This document shows positions 10,201 through 20,906 of a stretch of DNA of 64,000 nucleotides, piece after piece. Below the pieces are notes generated by a model. It was not told the origin of the DNA. It did not search any database and worked only from the letters and a program-made list of their open reading frames with translations. The DNA is from Phaeosaccion multiseriatum. Its lineage: Eukaryota; Ochrophyta, other classes. The stretch is taken from the NCBI GenBank assembly GCA_965112735.1, contig OZ218953.1:3410001-3474000 (forward strand), in the 5' to 3' direction. The position numbers and the translations under genes were made by a program. How positions within the stretch are numbered: the first letter of the stretch is position 1; every line of letters starts with the position of its first letter.

Positions 10201-13035
10201 ATGGCAGCAGCAGCAGCCGCAGCAGCCGCAGCAGCAGCAACAACAACAGCAGCAGCAGCAGCAGCAGCCGCCGCCACCGCAGTGTGCCTGGCCCCCTGTT
10301 GCCGGTGCCAATGCCATTCCGAGTCCGTACCATTCGCAGAGCCCGCAGCAGGTGAGAATATTTGTTTGCCCCCCTTTGTGTCTGTCTGCTCGCCACTAAC
10401 TGAGCACCCCCCCCCCCCCCCCCTCCCCCCTGGGTCGACGCAGTTTCCTTTCCTCGCCTACAATCCGGCAACGCAGGGGCAGTCAGGATTCATTCCACCA
10501 GCATCTGAATCGACAGGGGGGTTTGTGTATACCAACAACCAACATTGCAAGGAGTGCTTGCAGCCACCACAGGCAGCTGGCAGTGTTGGCTGCAGCATTG
10601 GCGGCTGCGGGCAGTTCCACCGGCGCAGCAAGAGCACTACTGTGCTGGCGAATATGAGCGGTGGGAGCGCCATCCCCATGGCACCGCAGAGGCACCACCC
10701 CTTTGTCCAGTCCGCCACTGCGGCGGCGGCGCAGTTCCTCATGAAGCGCAACAGCAACATGAGCATGGCCAGCAACGGCGGTAGCAATGTGAGCAGCGCA
10801 ATGCCCAGTCCTGCGCACAGCGCGCGTAGCCACGCCAGCCCCTCACGTGGAGGTGTGCGCAGCTCAGGAGAGACGGAAGAGCAGCACCAGTACCACGTGC
10901 AGCTGCAGCAGGACGTGCACCAGCGGCTCCAGGGGGGGAAACTGCCCACCATCTCACAGCACTACCACCAGCAGCCTGAGGTTCAAAGGAGGGGCAGCGG
11001 CAGTGACAAGTCCATGGCTGCGAGCAGAGCCCCAAGCATCCCCGCGCCAAGCCCGGTCACTAGCGAGGATGGCTTCTCTTTGGACGGGGAGGGGAGGGGG
11101 AATGGTGGCACCGGTAGTACCGGCAGTAGCGGTAGCAGCACCAGCACCAGCACCAGCACCAGCACCAGCAGCAGCAGTAGCATGGGGGAGGCTGGGGGCA
11201 GCAAAGGCACTGCCAGCGCTGGCACCAAGAGCGGCTTTCAAGGCCTGAGCCGGCGGAGAAACAGTCCCAGCGACTTGACGTGCGTGACGGCGGCGCAGAC
11301 CCCCGCCACGGCCCCGGCACCACCCTGCACACCCCCGCCACGAGGGCCGAGGTCTCGCTCGTCGGAGCGCTACTCCAAGGTCAAGGGGCTCTCGCCACTG
11401 GCACGCACCTTCCGCTCGCCGAAGGGGACGGGAGGAGGGACAGCGGCGGCGCCGAGCAGCTCCTGGTTCCTGGAAGCCTTCTTTCCGAGGTAAGGGGCTT
11501 TTTTTCAATCCTGTCCTCGGGTGTCCTCTGTATGATCTCGTCTGACTTTTTGTTTGTTTATTGTCCTGCTGCTTGTCAAGGTGTGCGCGTGTGCTCGCGG
11601 ACGGCCGCGGTTTCCGAGAGGACCTGCTGGAGCACCCCTGCCAGAACTGGAGCGAGCTGCAGAGCTGTGCGGCGCCGGAGCTGACCGAGGCAGACATGTT
11701 GCTGCAGGGAGACGTGCAGACCATACGACAGGCCCTCGCCACCGCCGTGCAGGTGCGCGTGTGTGTGTATGTATGTATGTATGTATGTATGTATGTATGT
11801 GGGTGTGCAGCGAACGAGTGAATACACTTTCCTGCACGTGATTTTGAAAGCGGACTCTTTCCAAAGACACTGACTCCTGCCCTGCCTTCCTGCCGCCCCC
11901 ACGCACACCACCCACGAACAAACGCCAGACGATGGCCGTCGGTGCTGATGGAGCTACGGAGGAGAATGCTGGGGCCAGCAGCGACGTGTTTCCCTTCTGC
12001 CCGGCGGAGCAGCGGTTGTCTCAGGAGCATCGGGAACGGGATGGAGGGGAGGCCGCTGCGCTGGCGCTCGCTTATCTTCTTGATCCGTCAGAGTCGCCGA
12101 CCCCTGAGAAGGACAGGACACGCGAAGAAGGCGGTTCGAGGGACCTTCGGACGCAGTCCCCTTCCCCTTGCTCCGGCGAGGGCTCTTTCCGAGCAGCGGA
12201 TGAAGAGGACTCTGCAGTCGCGGGAGCAGCAGCAGCCCTGGAGCTCGACGGGGACGGAGAGAACCCCGCGGACGGTTGTTGTAATGGAGACGAGCAGCAG
12301 GAGGAGAGGAGGGAGAAAGGCAAGGGGAAGGGGAAAGGGAGGGGCGAGAGCAAGAGACCGGAGAACAACAACAACAATAATAGTAGTAGCAGCAGCAGCG
12401 ATGCTGGGCGAGGGTCAAGAAAGAAGAAGGTGAGGGGGGGGGGCAGGCGAGCAGGAGGAGGTAAAGACGTGCAGCAACCCGACCTTCCCCCCCGACCAAA
12501 GCCAGCAACTGGGGGCAGAGGAGACTCGACCTCCGGGGGGGAGAGCGCGGCCGCAGGGGGGCAACAACCAACGGCGGAACGCCCCGTGGCAGCAACGTTG
12601 ACGTCTGTGTGGCAGCGTGTGAGGGGCTCTGCTTGCAGAGGAGGGGGCGCCAAGGGAGCCACGGAAGAGCTCCCTCCGCCGCCGCTGGACCCCAGCACGG
12701 TGAAGGACCGCATCCGAGCGGCCAAGGCAGGGGGCGGGCATCGGCGGCGGCACAAGGGCGGCGGCAGCAGCAGCGTTTGGAATCAGAAGCAACGCTTCTT
12801 CCGAGGAGCAGCGTTTGCGTTTGCTGTATGTGTGGGGGCTGTGTGCCTGAGCGGCGACTGCCTGGGGTGGTCCAAGACGCTTTTGCAGCAGTCGGCGACG
12901 AGCGTTCGGCAGGCTGCGTTGGACCTCCTGCTCACGCCCACAGAGAGGCTCATGCTCGAAGTCGCGGCGGCAGCGGCGGCAGCCGAGCGCGTGGAGAGGG
13001 CAGGTGGCGGCGCAGAAGAGCCGGGCCCTGGGTAG
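7243..13035 (+). CDS. Non-canonical poly(A) polymerase / terminal nucleotidyltransferase with C-terminal membrane segment
   Basis: Predicted to add nucleotides to RNA 3' ends. Exons: 7243-7598, 7876-8266, 8462-8598, 8743-10351, 10444-11489, 11581-11752, 11929-13035 (4818 nt, 1605 residues). The core is PSGSFLLKTYLPSGDMDF (140-157): the Gly-Ser of the polymerase-beta fold with Asp154 and Asp156. The third Asp is in SVDMTVNQLG (Asp257). The PAP/OAS1 substrate-binding part follows (LLLLKAWATFESGKYG, GLSSYALSVMVLHLL, LLAFFRVYSAFDWD, IIDPLDPNNNLGYSLNS). These blocks resemble the plant nucleotidyltransferase/PAP-OAS1 group. The domains are swollen by Gln-, Gly-, Ser- and Ala-rich tracts. More than 900 mostly disordered residues follow, with a hydrophobic segment at about 1532-1552 (AAFAFAVCVGAVCLSGDCLG). 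The start at 7243 is the first in-frame ATG. An added upstream exon is possible. Confidence 0.85.
11766..11803 (+). repeat. (GTAT)n microsatellite in intron
   Basis: A run of TATG/GTAT units lies just downstream of the donor at 11753 in intron 6 of the nucleotidyltransferase gene. It explains an apparent Val-Cys-Met-Tyr reading frame here. Confidence 0.85.
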
Positions 13036-13845
13036 TCAAATGTGTGATATTAGGAGAGGGGGAGCCTCTGCGACGTTTGGAACATCAGCAGAGGCGGCTG
13101 CCCTTTGGCCTGCAAGGGAGGGTTGTATGTAGAGTACAATAGGTGTATCCACATTTTCACACGGGTGGACAAAACGTAGGGCCCAGGGAGGGTACTTTAG
13201 AGTTTAAGGGGGGGGGGGGGGGGGATGAAGGTGTTGTTTGCGAGAAAATACCCAAAACCTAGTTACACCCAAAAGGAACGAAAGATTCGGAGGGTCTTGT
13301 TGCACTCCCCTTACCCACCCCTACCTGGGACGCGTACCCAAAACTGCTCAACTCGGCAATAGGGGGGGGGGGGAGGCTCTGGGCTGCAAGACAACACCCT
13401 TATGTAGGGCCCGCATGGCCCTCACCCCTCCTCCATAGAACTGAACTTGATAGAGGTTGCAGAAGGCAACGATGCCGGTATTCGACTTGTCTCGACGAGG
13501 GCAACACGATGCGCATGTTCAAACTCGCTAAAACAGTAGTTTGGGGTGGAAAGGGGGGTGTGTGTCTAAAACGGTGGTGTCTTTAAGGTGAGTGAGCGTT
13601 CTCACTGTCGAGGTTCGGATTTTGGAACGCCACGTGACATAATGTTGAGTTGAGCCCCCTGCTTGATGTGTTTTGACGTAACTTGGGGCAAAGACGTTCA
13701 AAGTCGGGTCCCAGCCCGACATGACCACTTCACCACACGGGCACAGGGCAATCACAACTCCCCCATCTTTTTTCTTTTATTTTTTGTAATGTACATGACA
13801 TACTGTACATGCATATATCGAAATAACGCTACTACACACTTGTCA
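13036..13845. other. Intergenic, convergent; several poly-G runs
   Basis: Lies between the 3' ends of the nucleotidyltransferase (+) and the SMB protein (-). It holds an 18-base G run near 13208-13225 and a shorter one near 13361. No credible exon was found on either strand. Confidence 0.45.
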
Positions 13846-16127
13846 TCAGGACGCAGGGGGGGGTTCAGCTGAGGCAGGCTTGTTTCTCCGCGCCGACCAC
13901 GCTAATGCCACTCCCAGCCCAGCAGCCACGCTGCCGCCCACGAGCATTGTGATGCTCAATGCCGACACTTGTTCGTCGTCGCCGCCGCTGGGCCCTGACC
14001 GCAGGACCTCCTGCTGCTCCTCCTCAGCCTCCCCTGGTGAGGCCGCGGCACTGCCTTCACTCCCTCCCATTGGAGTGGGCGGGTCTGTTGGAGCTGTCGC
14101 TGGTGCGAATGTGGTGGCCTCTGCGGCTCCTTCTACTTGTTCCTCTCCTCCTTCTATTCCTTCTGTTCCGTCCTCTCCTCCCTCCTCCTGCTCCTCGTCC
14201 ACACACACGTGTCCAGGGCAGGTGATGATGGTGCCGCAATGCTCCGTGGGGTAGGCTTCAAGGTATCGGGCGACGCCATCCGTGGTAAAGCACCCTCGGC
14301 ATGTTGGGCCAAGGCCAAACATTCCGCACCACCTGTAACCGAAAACAAAAAGAGTAAATCAATCAGTGAAGTCAGTCACCACCAACAAATTAAGGTTATA
14401 CGAAGAAAAAAATCCACACCACTTACAGGCCTCCCACGGGGTTGGCGAAGATGTCCAGACAGCGCTCGTCGCAAAAGAGGCCCATGTCCCTGTCGGCAAG
14501 CACGTCCAAGTCGGCCGCGGACAGGAGGGCGGTGTCGCATCTGCACCCCTCGTCGCCCTCCACGGCTTGGAGGCCCTGTCCGGCAATGATGAAAGGGTCC
14601 TCTGAGTCCCCGGCCATGAAGATTGGCACCTTGGCCTCGGCCGGCTGATCGGCTTGGCACAGGTTCATCTCGGAGAGCGAAGTGGAGGGAAACTCGGCGA
14701 GCTGCCTTGCGGCCCCTGCCTCTGAGAAGCACGACCGGCACGACTGGTCCAGGTCAAAGACCTTGCACCCCCTGCGAGTGTGGAGCAAGAGAGAGAGAGA
14801 GAGAGAGAGTTGGTTTCCGAAGGCTTGAGGCTTCCGCGGGAAAGGAGTTGGCTTCAAAACCGCAGAAGAGGGCTTGTTGAGGCGCCCACACTCCGTCAGT
14901 CAGTCATTAGCTTCTTCCCCTTTCCGTTTCCAGCCAAAACAAGCGAACCACAGGGCAGCCCACACTCCGTCAGTCAGTCATTAGCTTCTTCCCCTTTCCG
15001 ATCTTCCAGCCAAAATAAGCGAACCACAGGGGAAGCCCACACTCGTCGACTTACACTCCTCCATAATTGGGGCTATCCGCGTAGCACTGGAGGTCGCATT
15101 CCATCTCCTTGAAGCCTTGGGTGAGCTCCTTTCGCTGCTCCTCCGTGATGCCCTCGCAGCACGTGCGCAGAGGGTCCGGCAGGTCTCCTTCCTCGCACAC
15201 ATCGAGCCTGTCGTGGCAGCAGTCTCCCTTCTCCTCGCAGTTGTCATCGCTGGGGTAACGGGGGGCATTCATTCGGGTCATTTGTTTCGTCTCGCGGACG
15301 GGGTCGGCAGGAAGGGCAGTACTGTGACTCACCACCAGCAGCCTCCATCCGACTGGCCTCCGCAATGGCCCGCACAGGATGGGGCGACGCAGACGTCCTC
15401 GTAATCAGAGCTGGTGACGGGGGAAAGAAGGGCAGTTAGAAGCGGACAATGCGCAAAGAGAGGCGAACACAAACGCACTTACCAACAATCGTTGAGCTCG
15501 ATGCATGTAGCGTCACTTTGGAGCACAGAATAAGCATGGTGGTCATTAGACTCCCTCAGGAAGGGATGATACATGAACATACGCCCCGTCTTACCAGAAG
15601 CAAAGCGTCAGAGACTGCTGCCCACATAGGCCTCCAGCGCATGTGCCCTCTGCATCGCACGCTTCCACAATGTCATTGCTGTTCAAGAACAAACAACACA
15701 CAAGGCTCATAAGTCACCAGCAGCAACAGCAGAACATGCTGCCCACTTACCAGCAGTCGTTGAACGTGTGGCAGTCGTTCATGCTGTCGTATCGCGTGGG
15801 AAGCAAGCAAGGCAAAAAGAGTAAGTAACGGCCAGCCAGCGGCAAGGCCAGAGAAAGAAAACACACAGCACAAGAAGAGCAATGAGACGGTCTGAGGTCT
15901 TGGGTTGCTCACTGCATTCGCAAAAAAATAAGGCTTGCGACAAATGCAACGGGGGGGAGGTAAGCAACTGCTGAACACAACACGTACCAGCTGCAGTCTC
16001 CCGCGATCCCACCGCATAGTCCGTGACAGCTTGACGCTCCTTCACTCGAAGTCAAAGCAAGCGAGCATATACAGCAGAAGGAGAAGATGCCTAGCAGCAG
16101 CACGACGAGCTGCATCGTCGGCATCAT
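13846..16127 (-). CDS. Type I membrane protein with three somatomedin-B-like domains
   Basis: Exons (minus): 16127-15988, 15783-15751, 15678-15595, 15515-15483, 15410-15333, 15249-15055, 14771-14427, 14332-13846; 1395 nt, 464 residues. Residues 5-25 form a signal peptide. Three 8-Cys repeats follow at about 34-65, 71-104 and 109-141. Each has the order C-x3-C, C-x-C, C, C-C, C, as in somatomedin-B domains (DCCNDIVEAC, DCCSDYEDVC, DCCHDRLDVC). Splicing restores each C-x-C and the C-C of the first two repeats. A second Cys-rich part follows (GCKVFDLDQSCRSC, MFGLGPTCRGC), then an acidic Thr/Pro-rich stalk, a helix (ALSITMLVGGSVAAGLGVALAW) and a short basic tail. An extracellular adhesion or protease-binding role is only inferred from the domain. 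The start is the first in-frame ATG; one four codons downstream (16115) is also possible. Confidence 0.82.
14884..15045. repeat. Tandem duplication of about 75 bp inside intron 6 of the SMB gene
   Basis: The segment beginning GCCCACACTCCGTCAGTCAG at 14884 is repeated at 14958 with few changes, and a third truncated copy begins at 15035. It includes CTTTCC and CCACAGG strings that could act as spare splice acceptors on the + strand, but not for this minus-strand gene. Confidence 0.8.
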
Positions 16128-17701
16128 ACCCGCGATTCGGCGTGGTAATTTTTTGTTCGGGGGTACACCAGCCAAAGAAATCAGCGCTGCTGGAGCACAG
16201 TGGCACAGCTCTTGCCCCTGTCAAGCACCATGTGTACAGCCCACGTCCCTGCCGAACGCACCACTCACTACCTACAGACAGAATTTCTCCTTTCGTGGGC
16301 GGATGGACGGCAATTTTGACCGAGGAGAGTGAGGGACGGAACGGCTGAAACTCAAACCCAGAAATGTGTGGGCGCGTGCAAAAACGCCCAACGATATCTG
16401 TGAAGGTCTCAAAGGTGCTTGGTATGTTCGAATCCGGATTGCCGTTGTCAGTGGAAATTGGGCTCGAGCTGCATGAACGGTTAATCTCGCAGGAGGAGGA
16501 TAGATAAGAGAGAAAGGAAGGAGATAAAGGAAAAAAATGCGCTCGACATACGATACGAATCTGGGTTTTGTGGCTGGTCCCACATCTTAGGATCTTAGGT
16601 GGCTCAGGACGACTATCTTGAACAACAAGTTTAGGCCTCCAAGTTTAATGGCCATGGGGACTCAACCTCAGCATCGATCTCAGCCCTCTTGAACAATTTA
16701 CTCTTCTTTCCATCGAGTCTTTCCCGTCTATCGTCTCTTCTCGGAAATCGATTGCTGGCCTTCTCTCTCTCTCTCCCTGTTCATCACTTATGCTGTGCCC
16801 ACAAGCTCTACAAGGGGTTTAGAGATTACTGCACTGGCTCTGTGCCAATATGTGAAGCCTCTTATTAAAATCTTGTAGCCACCTATACTAAACATAGCCC
16901 TTTTTAACCCCGGGCAAGTATCGATATCGACCTAGACCCAGACAGCACACAACATATCAACATCAAAGCACGTACGATCCCTATCTCTGGGTTGTCCTGT
17001 GTGTGTGTTGGCGACTCCACACATAGGGCAGCTCACACAGTGTGGTCGCAGAAGGGCACTTCCACAGAACATGAGTCTAATGTACGATACTCGGAACCCT
17101 GTAGTTCACAGCTGGCTGGCAATTTAGTGTGGCGTACCCCAATTGCCTTCTCTTCTCTTTGATCTGAGTCCATCTACATTGTGTGGGTTGACGCTGTGCA
17201 ATCGCCACCGTTCTAGTCTTTGTCTGCTACAGCCACGCAACACCAACAAAAGGAAATCCCTCAGCTTCCACCAAGTTGAGCCACCTGAGATGTGGGACAG
17301 ACCACACACCCCAGACAACCAACAAGCAAAGGGATTCCTATCCTATGTTGAGAGTGTATTAGCTTTCTTCTTCTATCTCACTTCCTATCTATCCTCCTCC
17401 TGCGACATGCCGTTCATATGAGGTGCGCATTCCCCATGTGGGTTGACGACTAGGCCCCTGAGCCACCCAAGACGACCAGCCACACCTCGAAGGGGGATGG
17501 TATCCTCTCTCTCTCTCTCTAGCTTTCTTTTATCTATCTCTCTCTCTTATGTATTCTCCACTTGTAATAACCGTTCGTATGAGGCGTACGTTCCCCAACT
17601 GGCGGCAATCCGGATTCGAACATGCCAAGACTCCACACTCGGTAGTATCCACGGTTTAGCTATAGAAAGCTACTTCGTACGGCTCGCAAAAATGTATGGA
17701 A
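16128..17701. other. Start of repeat-rich island, no protein gene seen
   Basis: Contains the promoter side of the SMB gene, a copy of the foldback repeat (16790-16950) and an inverted pair of short stretches sharing TTCGAATCCGGATTGCCG (16432-16449 on + and about 17606-17623 on -). That string resembles a tRNA T-arm plus acceptor end and may mark a tRNA-derived element. AT content is higher than in the flanking gene blocks. Confidence 0.45.
16790..16950 (+). repeat. Single-arm copy of the 33.4-33.9 kb foldback element
   Basis: It starts TGCTGTGCCCACAAGCTCTA and ends GACCTAGACCCAGACAGCAC, matching the ends of the right arm at 33.71-33.95 kb. About 95 bp of the middle is missing. A more diverged stretch near 17922-17985 (GTGCTGTGCTCACGACCTCT) looks related. 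Confidence 0.75.
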
Positions 17702-17811
17702 GGGACTGTGGTAGAATGGTTAATATTCGTCGTTCGGGTGGCTGAAACCCATTTATCTCCCGGGAAAAATCGAGACTCGACGAGGTCCGCGTTCGATTCG
17801 CGGCAGTCCCC
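17702..17811 (+). tRNA. tRNA-Pro (anticodon CGG) with a 38-nt intron
   Basis: Acceptor stem GGGACTG pairs with CAGTCCC (7 bp), with C as discriminator. The D arm is GTA...TAT. The anticodon stem CGTCG pairs with CGACG. Loop TTCGGG plus T38 gives anticodon CGG. The T arm is CCGCG-TTCGATT-CGCGG with a 4-nt variable loop AGGT. The anticodon half-loops are separated by a 38-nt insertion directly after position 37, the standard site of nuclear tRNA introns. The insertion contains CCCGG, able to pair with the anticodon as in other intron-containing pre-tRNAs. Internal promoter boxes are the D arm and GGTCCGCGTTCGATTC-like B box. CCA is not encoded, as expected for a eukaryote. Confidence 0.88.
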
Positions 17812-17821
17812 GTTTAGCATA

Positions 17822-17827
17822 TTTTTT
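17822..17827 (+). terminator. RNA polymerase III terminator of tRNA-Pro
   Basis: Six T residues begin 10 bases after the tRNA 3' end, followed by further T runs at 17834-17880. This is the usual Pol III stop signal. Confidence 0.75.
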
Positions 17828-17843
17828 ATGCTGTTTTTTTGCT

Positions 17844-17874
<31 letters not shown>

Positions 17875-18353
17875 CTTCCCTCGGCTCTTGATCCCTTCTT
17901 CTCCTGTGAGCTTCTATCGGCAGTGTGCTGTGCTCACGACCTCTCGAAGGGGTTTAAAGGCTACTGAAGCCTCGTATTGTCTTTAAGGCCTGCTTTCCCG
18001 TGCCCCCCGGGGTTCGATTTTTTCCACTTTTCGGGCCCCCTGGGGTTCGATTTTTTCTATTTTTTTTTTTGGGGTTCCCCCCGGGGGGAGCTTTATCATT
18101 GACATGCTTTCCATTTCTCTTTCTCCTTTCTCCCCTTCCTCCCCCTTTTTCCCTGTGTATACTGTTACTGAGTACGTCTCGGAAGATCTTTCTCTCTAGA
18201 GTCAGCGGGGCGCCAGCGGCTTGGCGTTCACGAAGCATGGCTACAATACCAGAACGACGGTTGGAGCAAGGGGTGCAGCGTCGTGGTAGCCAGAGCAGTT
18301 GCACATAGTCTACCGCAGTGTCCCAGCTGAATCTCATCTCCCGACAGGCAGGG

Positions 18354-18623
18354 ATGGCGGTTGGACCACAGGAGCACCAACGACGGCTGCTGCTGGTGCT
18401 CCTGCTGGCTCGTGTACTCGTCCGCTTGCTGCCGCGGCCAGCCTTGACTGCTGCTGCCGTTGTCAGGGAGGGGGGAAGGGTTCTGAAGCTACATGATCTT
18501 ATGTCCCCCCATGGCTCGTCCCTTGTTGAAGCTCAAGTAGCTGTGGGTAACTTCCTTCGCTGCATCAGACCCGCCCGGAGCTCGACGTCCATGGAACAGA
18601 CCAAGCTTTCTACCTCCGCCTGA
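18354..18623 (+). CDS. Short open frame, 89 residues, doubtful
   Basis: An ATG frame begins MAVGPQEHQRRLLLVLLLAR, so it has a basic N-terminus and a hydrophobic stretch that could act as a targeting or signal sequence. The rest (HDLMSPHGSSLVEAQ, FLRCIRP) is not recognised. It sits alone in the repeat island without clear splice partners. It may be the first exon of a decayed gene or chance. Confidence 0.2.
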   Translation: MAVGPQEHQRRLLLVLLLARVLVRLLPRPALTAAAVVREGGRVLKLHDLMSPHGSSLVEAQVAVGNFLRCIRPARSSTSMEQTKLSTSA

Positions 18624-18659
18624 ATTCAGTCCCGTGTACTCCTCTGCTCACCATGTACA

Positions 18660-20900
18660 TACGGGCAAGGCCAAGATTGGCACAGGGGAGAGGGACAGGG
18701 CAGCGAGAGGTATGGGACAGCGTGGGGGCGAGGGAGGGAGCGAGGGAATGAGTGAGAGGGTGGGCGACAAAGGGGACGGCAAGACAAATGGTGAGCGAGG
18801 GAGGGAGTGAGTGAGGGAGTAGCGAAGTGATGGGTGGGTGAGAGAGTTGTATTTTGAGGTAGAGAGGAAGTGAGTGAATGAGTGGGCGATTCGTTTGGGG
18901 AGAGACGGCGTGCGTGCGCGCGCGATTGAGGGAGTGGGTGAATGAAGGAGAGGTGAGAAGGGGAGGGAGCTCCCGTTCTCAATCCCTCGCTTGCATACTC
19001 ACTCACTCACTCACGACCGTATTCACTCGCTCGCTCCGTCACTCTCATCCACTCGCTACTTCACCCACACACACTCCCTCACTCCATCCCTCTCTCCCTT
19101 TGCATCAGTCTCCCTCGACCTGTCTCTCCCTCCCTCCCCCCCCTCGCCCCTTCCACCTCTCGCTGTCATTCCCTGTCCCAGTCAAGCGCTATGGCGGGAG
19201 CTCCGTTTCAAGAGGCTGTGGGGGGCATGTCCTGCGCGGCGTTGCGCCAGTGCGGTTATCGTACACCGAGGAGACCCAGATATTCCCTGCCCCTCAACGA
19301 CAAGCGCGAGCTGCACCTGCCCTTCGCTCAAGGTGTTCTTCTCACCAGCCATGGACAAGGTAAGAGGGTAAGAGGCACCCGTGGTGTCTGGCTGGGTGTG
19401 ACCGTCCACTCCGTGAATGAGCGAGGTGGCGTGGTGATTGATGGAGAGCGCGTGCGAGTCGGCACGGTCAGGCACAGGGGGGCCGAGATGAGGAGCTAAC
19501 TGAGTAGGGTGGGTGGGTTGGTATGTGTGGTTGTGGCGAGAAGGTGCATTGCAAGGCAGGAGGTGGAGACGAAAGGTTGAGGCTGCTTTGCTCTCGTTGT
19601 GGTGGGGCTACGGCGGGCGCGGGGGGGGGGCTTAGAATACCGCAAGTCGGCACCAGACAGGCCACGCTTGTGGCGAAGCCATACGATATGGATGGTGACA
19701 GCAATATAAGCCTAATACAAGCCTTATCCAAGCCGCCTTGTATAAGTGTTCTGTAAGCCCTTATACAAGGGACTTCATTTTTCTGATGCCCACAGTTTGA
19801 TCAAATAGCATATCAATGGCCCGCCTTTGGCTCTGGCGGATTGGTAGGGAGACACTGTATTACCAGTAGTGCCATCGCAGTTTTTAGGGAGAGGCCATCG
19901 TCGTGCCTGACTGACAGTCTCATTGCCCTATCTACTGACTGCCTCACTGACTGACTTGCAGGTGATTGCGAGTTCACAGACATGGACCTGGGCGGTCTTG
20001 GAGCGGGCCCCGGGCGGACACGGCCCATGACCCCAAGCAATGTCCTCTCTGAGCTCGCAGCTGCTCAGCCTCTCTCAGGTCAGTCAGTCAGATAGTCCGT
20101 CGGTCAGTCGGTCAGTGGGACAGTGAGTAAGTTACTCAGTCAGTCGGTCAGTCAGTCGGTCAGTCAGTCAGTCAGTCAGTCGGTCAGGCAGTCTGCCAGG
20201 CACCCCCGCCAGGCAGTCGGTCAGGCAGTGGGTCCATGACTGAGTCACACCCCCAATCTATGAGTCTCTGTCTCCTCCGTCTGCTACCATCCTCTCTATA
20301 CTAGTCCGACCAAGGTTTGGAGTGCGAGTGGACGACGAGTCAGACTGTGGGCGGAGGAGGAGGGGCAGGGGGGCTCCCCAGTAGCATGGGTCAAGAACGG
20401 CAGCGCGCAGGTGGGGCCGCAGGACTTTAGCTGGAGACAAACCCAGCAAGGAGGGGGAGGAGGAGGCTGTGGGCAGTACCACGGCGTACCTTTCCCAGCC
20501 AGAGCCAGGACACCTCCTTGCTCTTGCGTAACATTGGCGGAGACAGCGGTGCCGGCGGTGGTGGAGGCGTGACGGGGCGGCGCTACACAGCAGTCGCATG
20601 GAGGGGGGTGGTACGGGCGAAGGCGCCACGGCAAAGGACGGAAGACCGCCGAAGGGCGCCATGTTCTGGTACGTTAGGGTTCGTGAGATGTTACATATGT
20701 AGAGGTGGATTGGGTGGACCTGTGACCTGTTTCGATGGTTCAAACACTTGTTTGGATGGAGGCGGGGGGGAGGGGAGGTTGTCACACGCACCGGTTGTAG
20801 AATAGTGCAGAGTACGCTGTTCTAGTACAAGCAGTTTGCGTAAAGTGGCACTCAAGTGAATTTTTGCCCTCCCTCCCTCCCTCCCCCTCCTTTTGTCCGC
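18660..20900. other. Low-complexity stretch: GAGTGAGG / CTCACTCA arms and (GTCA)n
   Basis: From 18684 to 18960 the + strand is GAGGGAGTGAGTGAG-like, and from 18990 to 19160 it is CTCACTCACTC/CTCCCTC-like, so the two halves could fold on each other. A (CAGT/CGGT)n tract covers about 20087-20225. Between them, 19960-20080 reads as a possible exon (DCEFTDMDLGGLGAG...) bounded by TTGCAG and a GTCAGT donor. It might belong to the PIKK-like pseudogene downstream. Confidence 0.4.
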
Positions 20901-20906
20901 ACGCAG

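Noticed and set aside
11505-12030. Minus-strand frames with Tyr-Ile-His-Thr repeats
   Set aside because: Caused by the (GTAT)n intron microsatellite of the nucleotidyltransferase gene.
14137-15112. Plus-strand frames over the SMB gene
   Set aside because: The minus strand gives a fully phase-consistent spliced protein with conserved Cys; the + frames are shadows.
17696-17986. A + strand open frame MEGTVVEWLIFVV...
   Set aside because: It lies over the tRNA-Pro gene and its T-rich downstream region; the tRNA fold explains the sequence.
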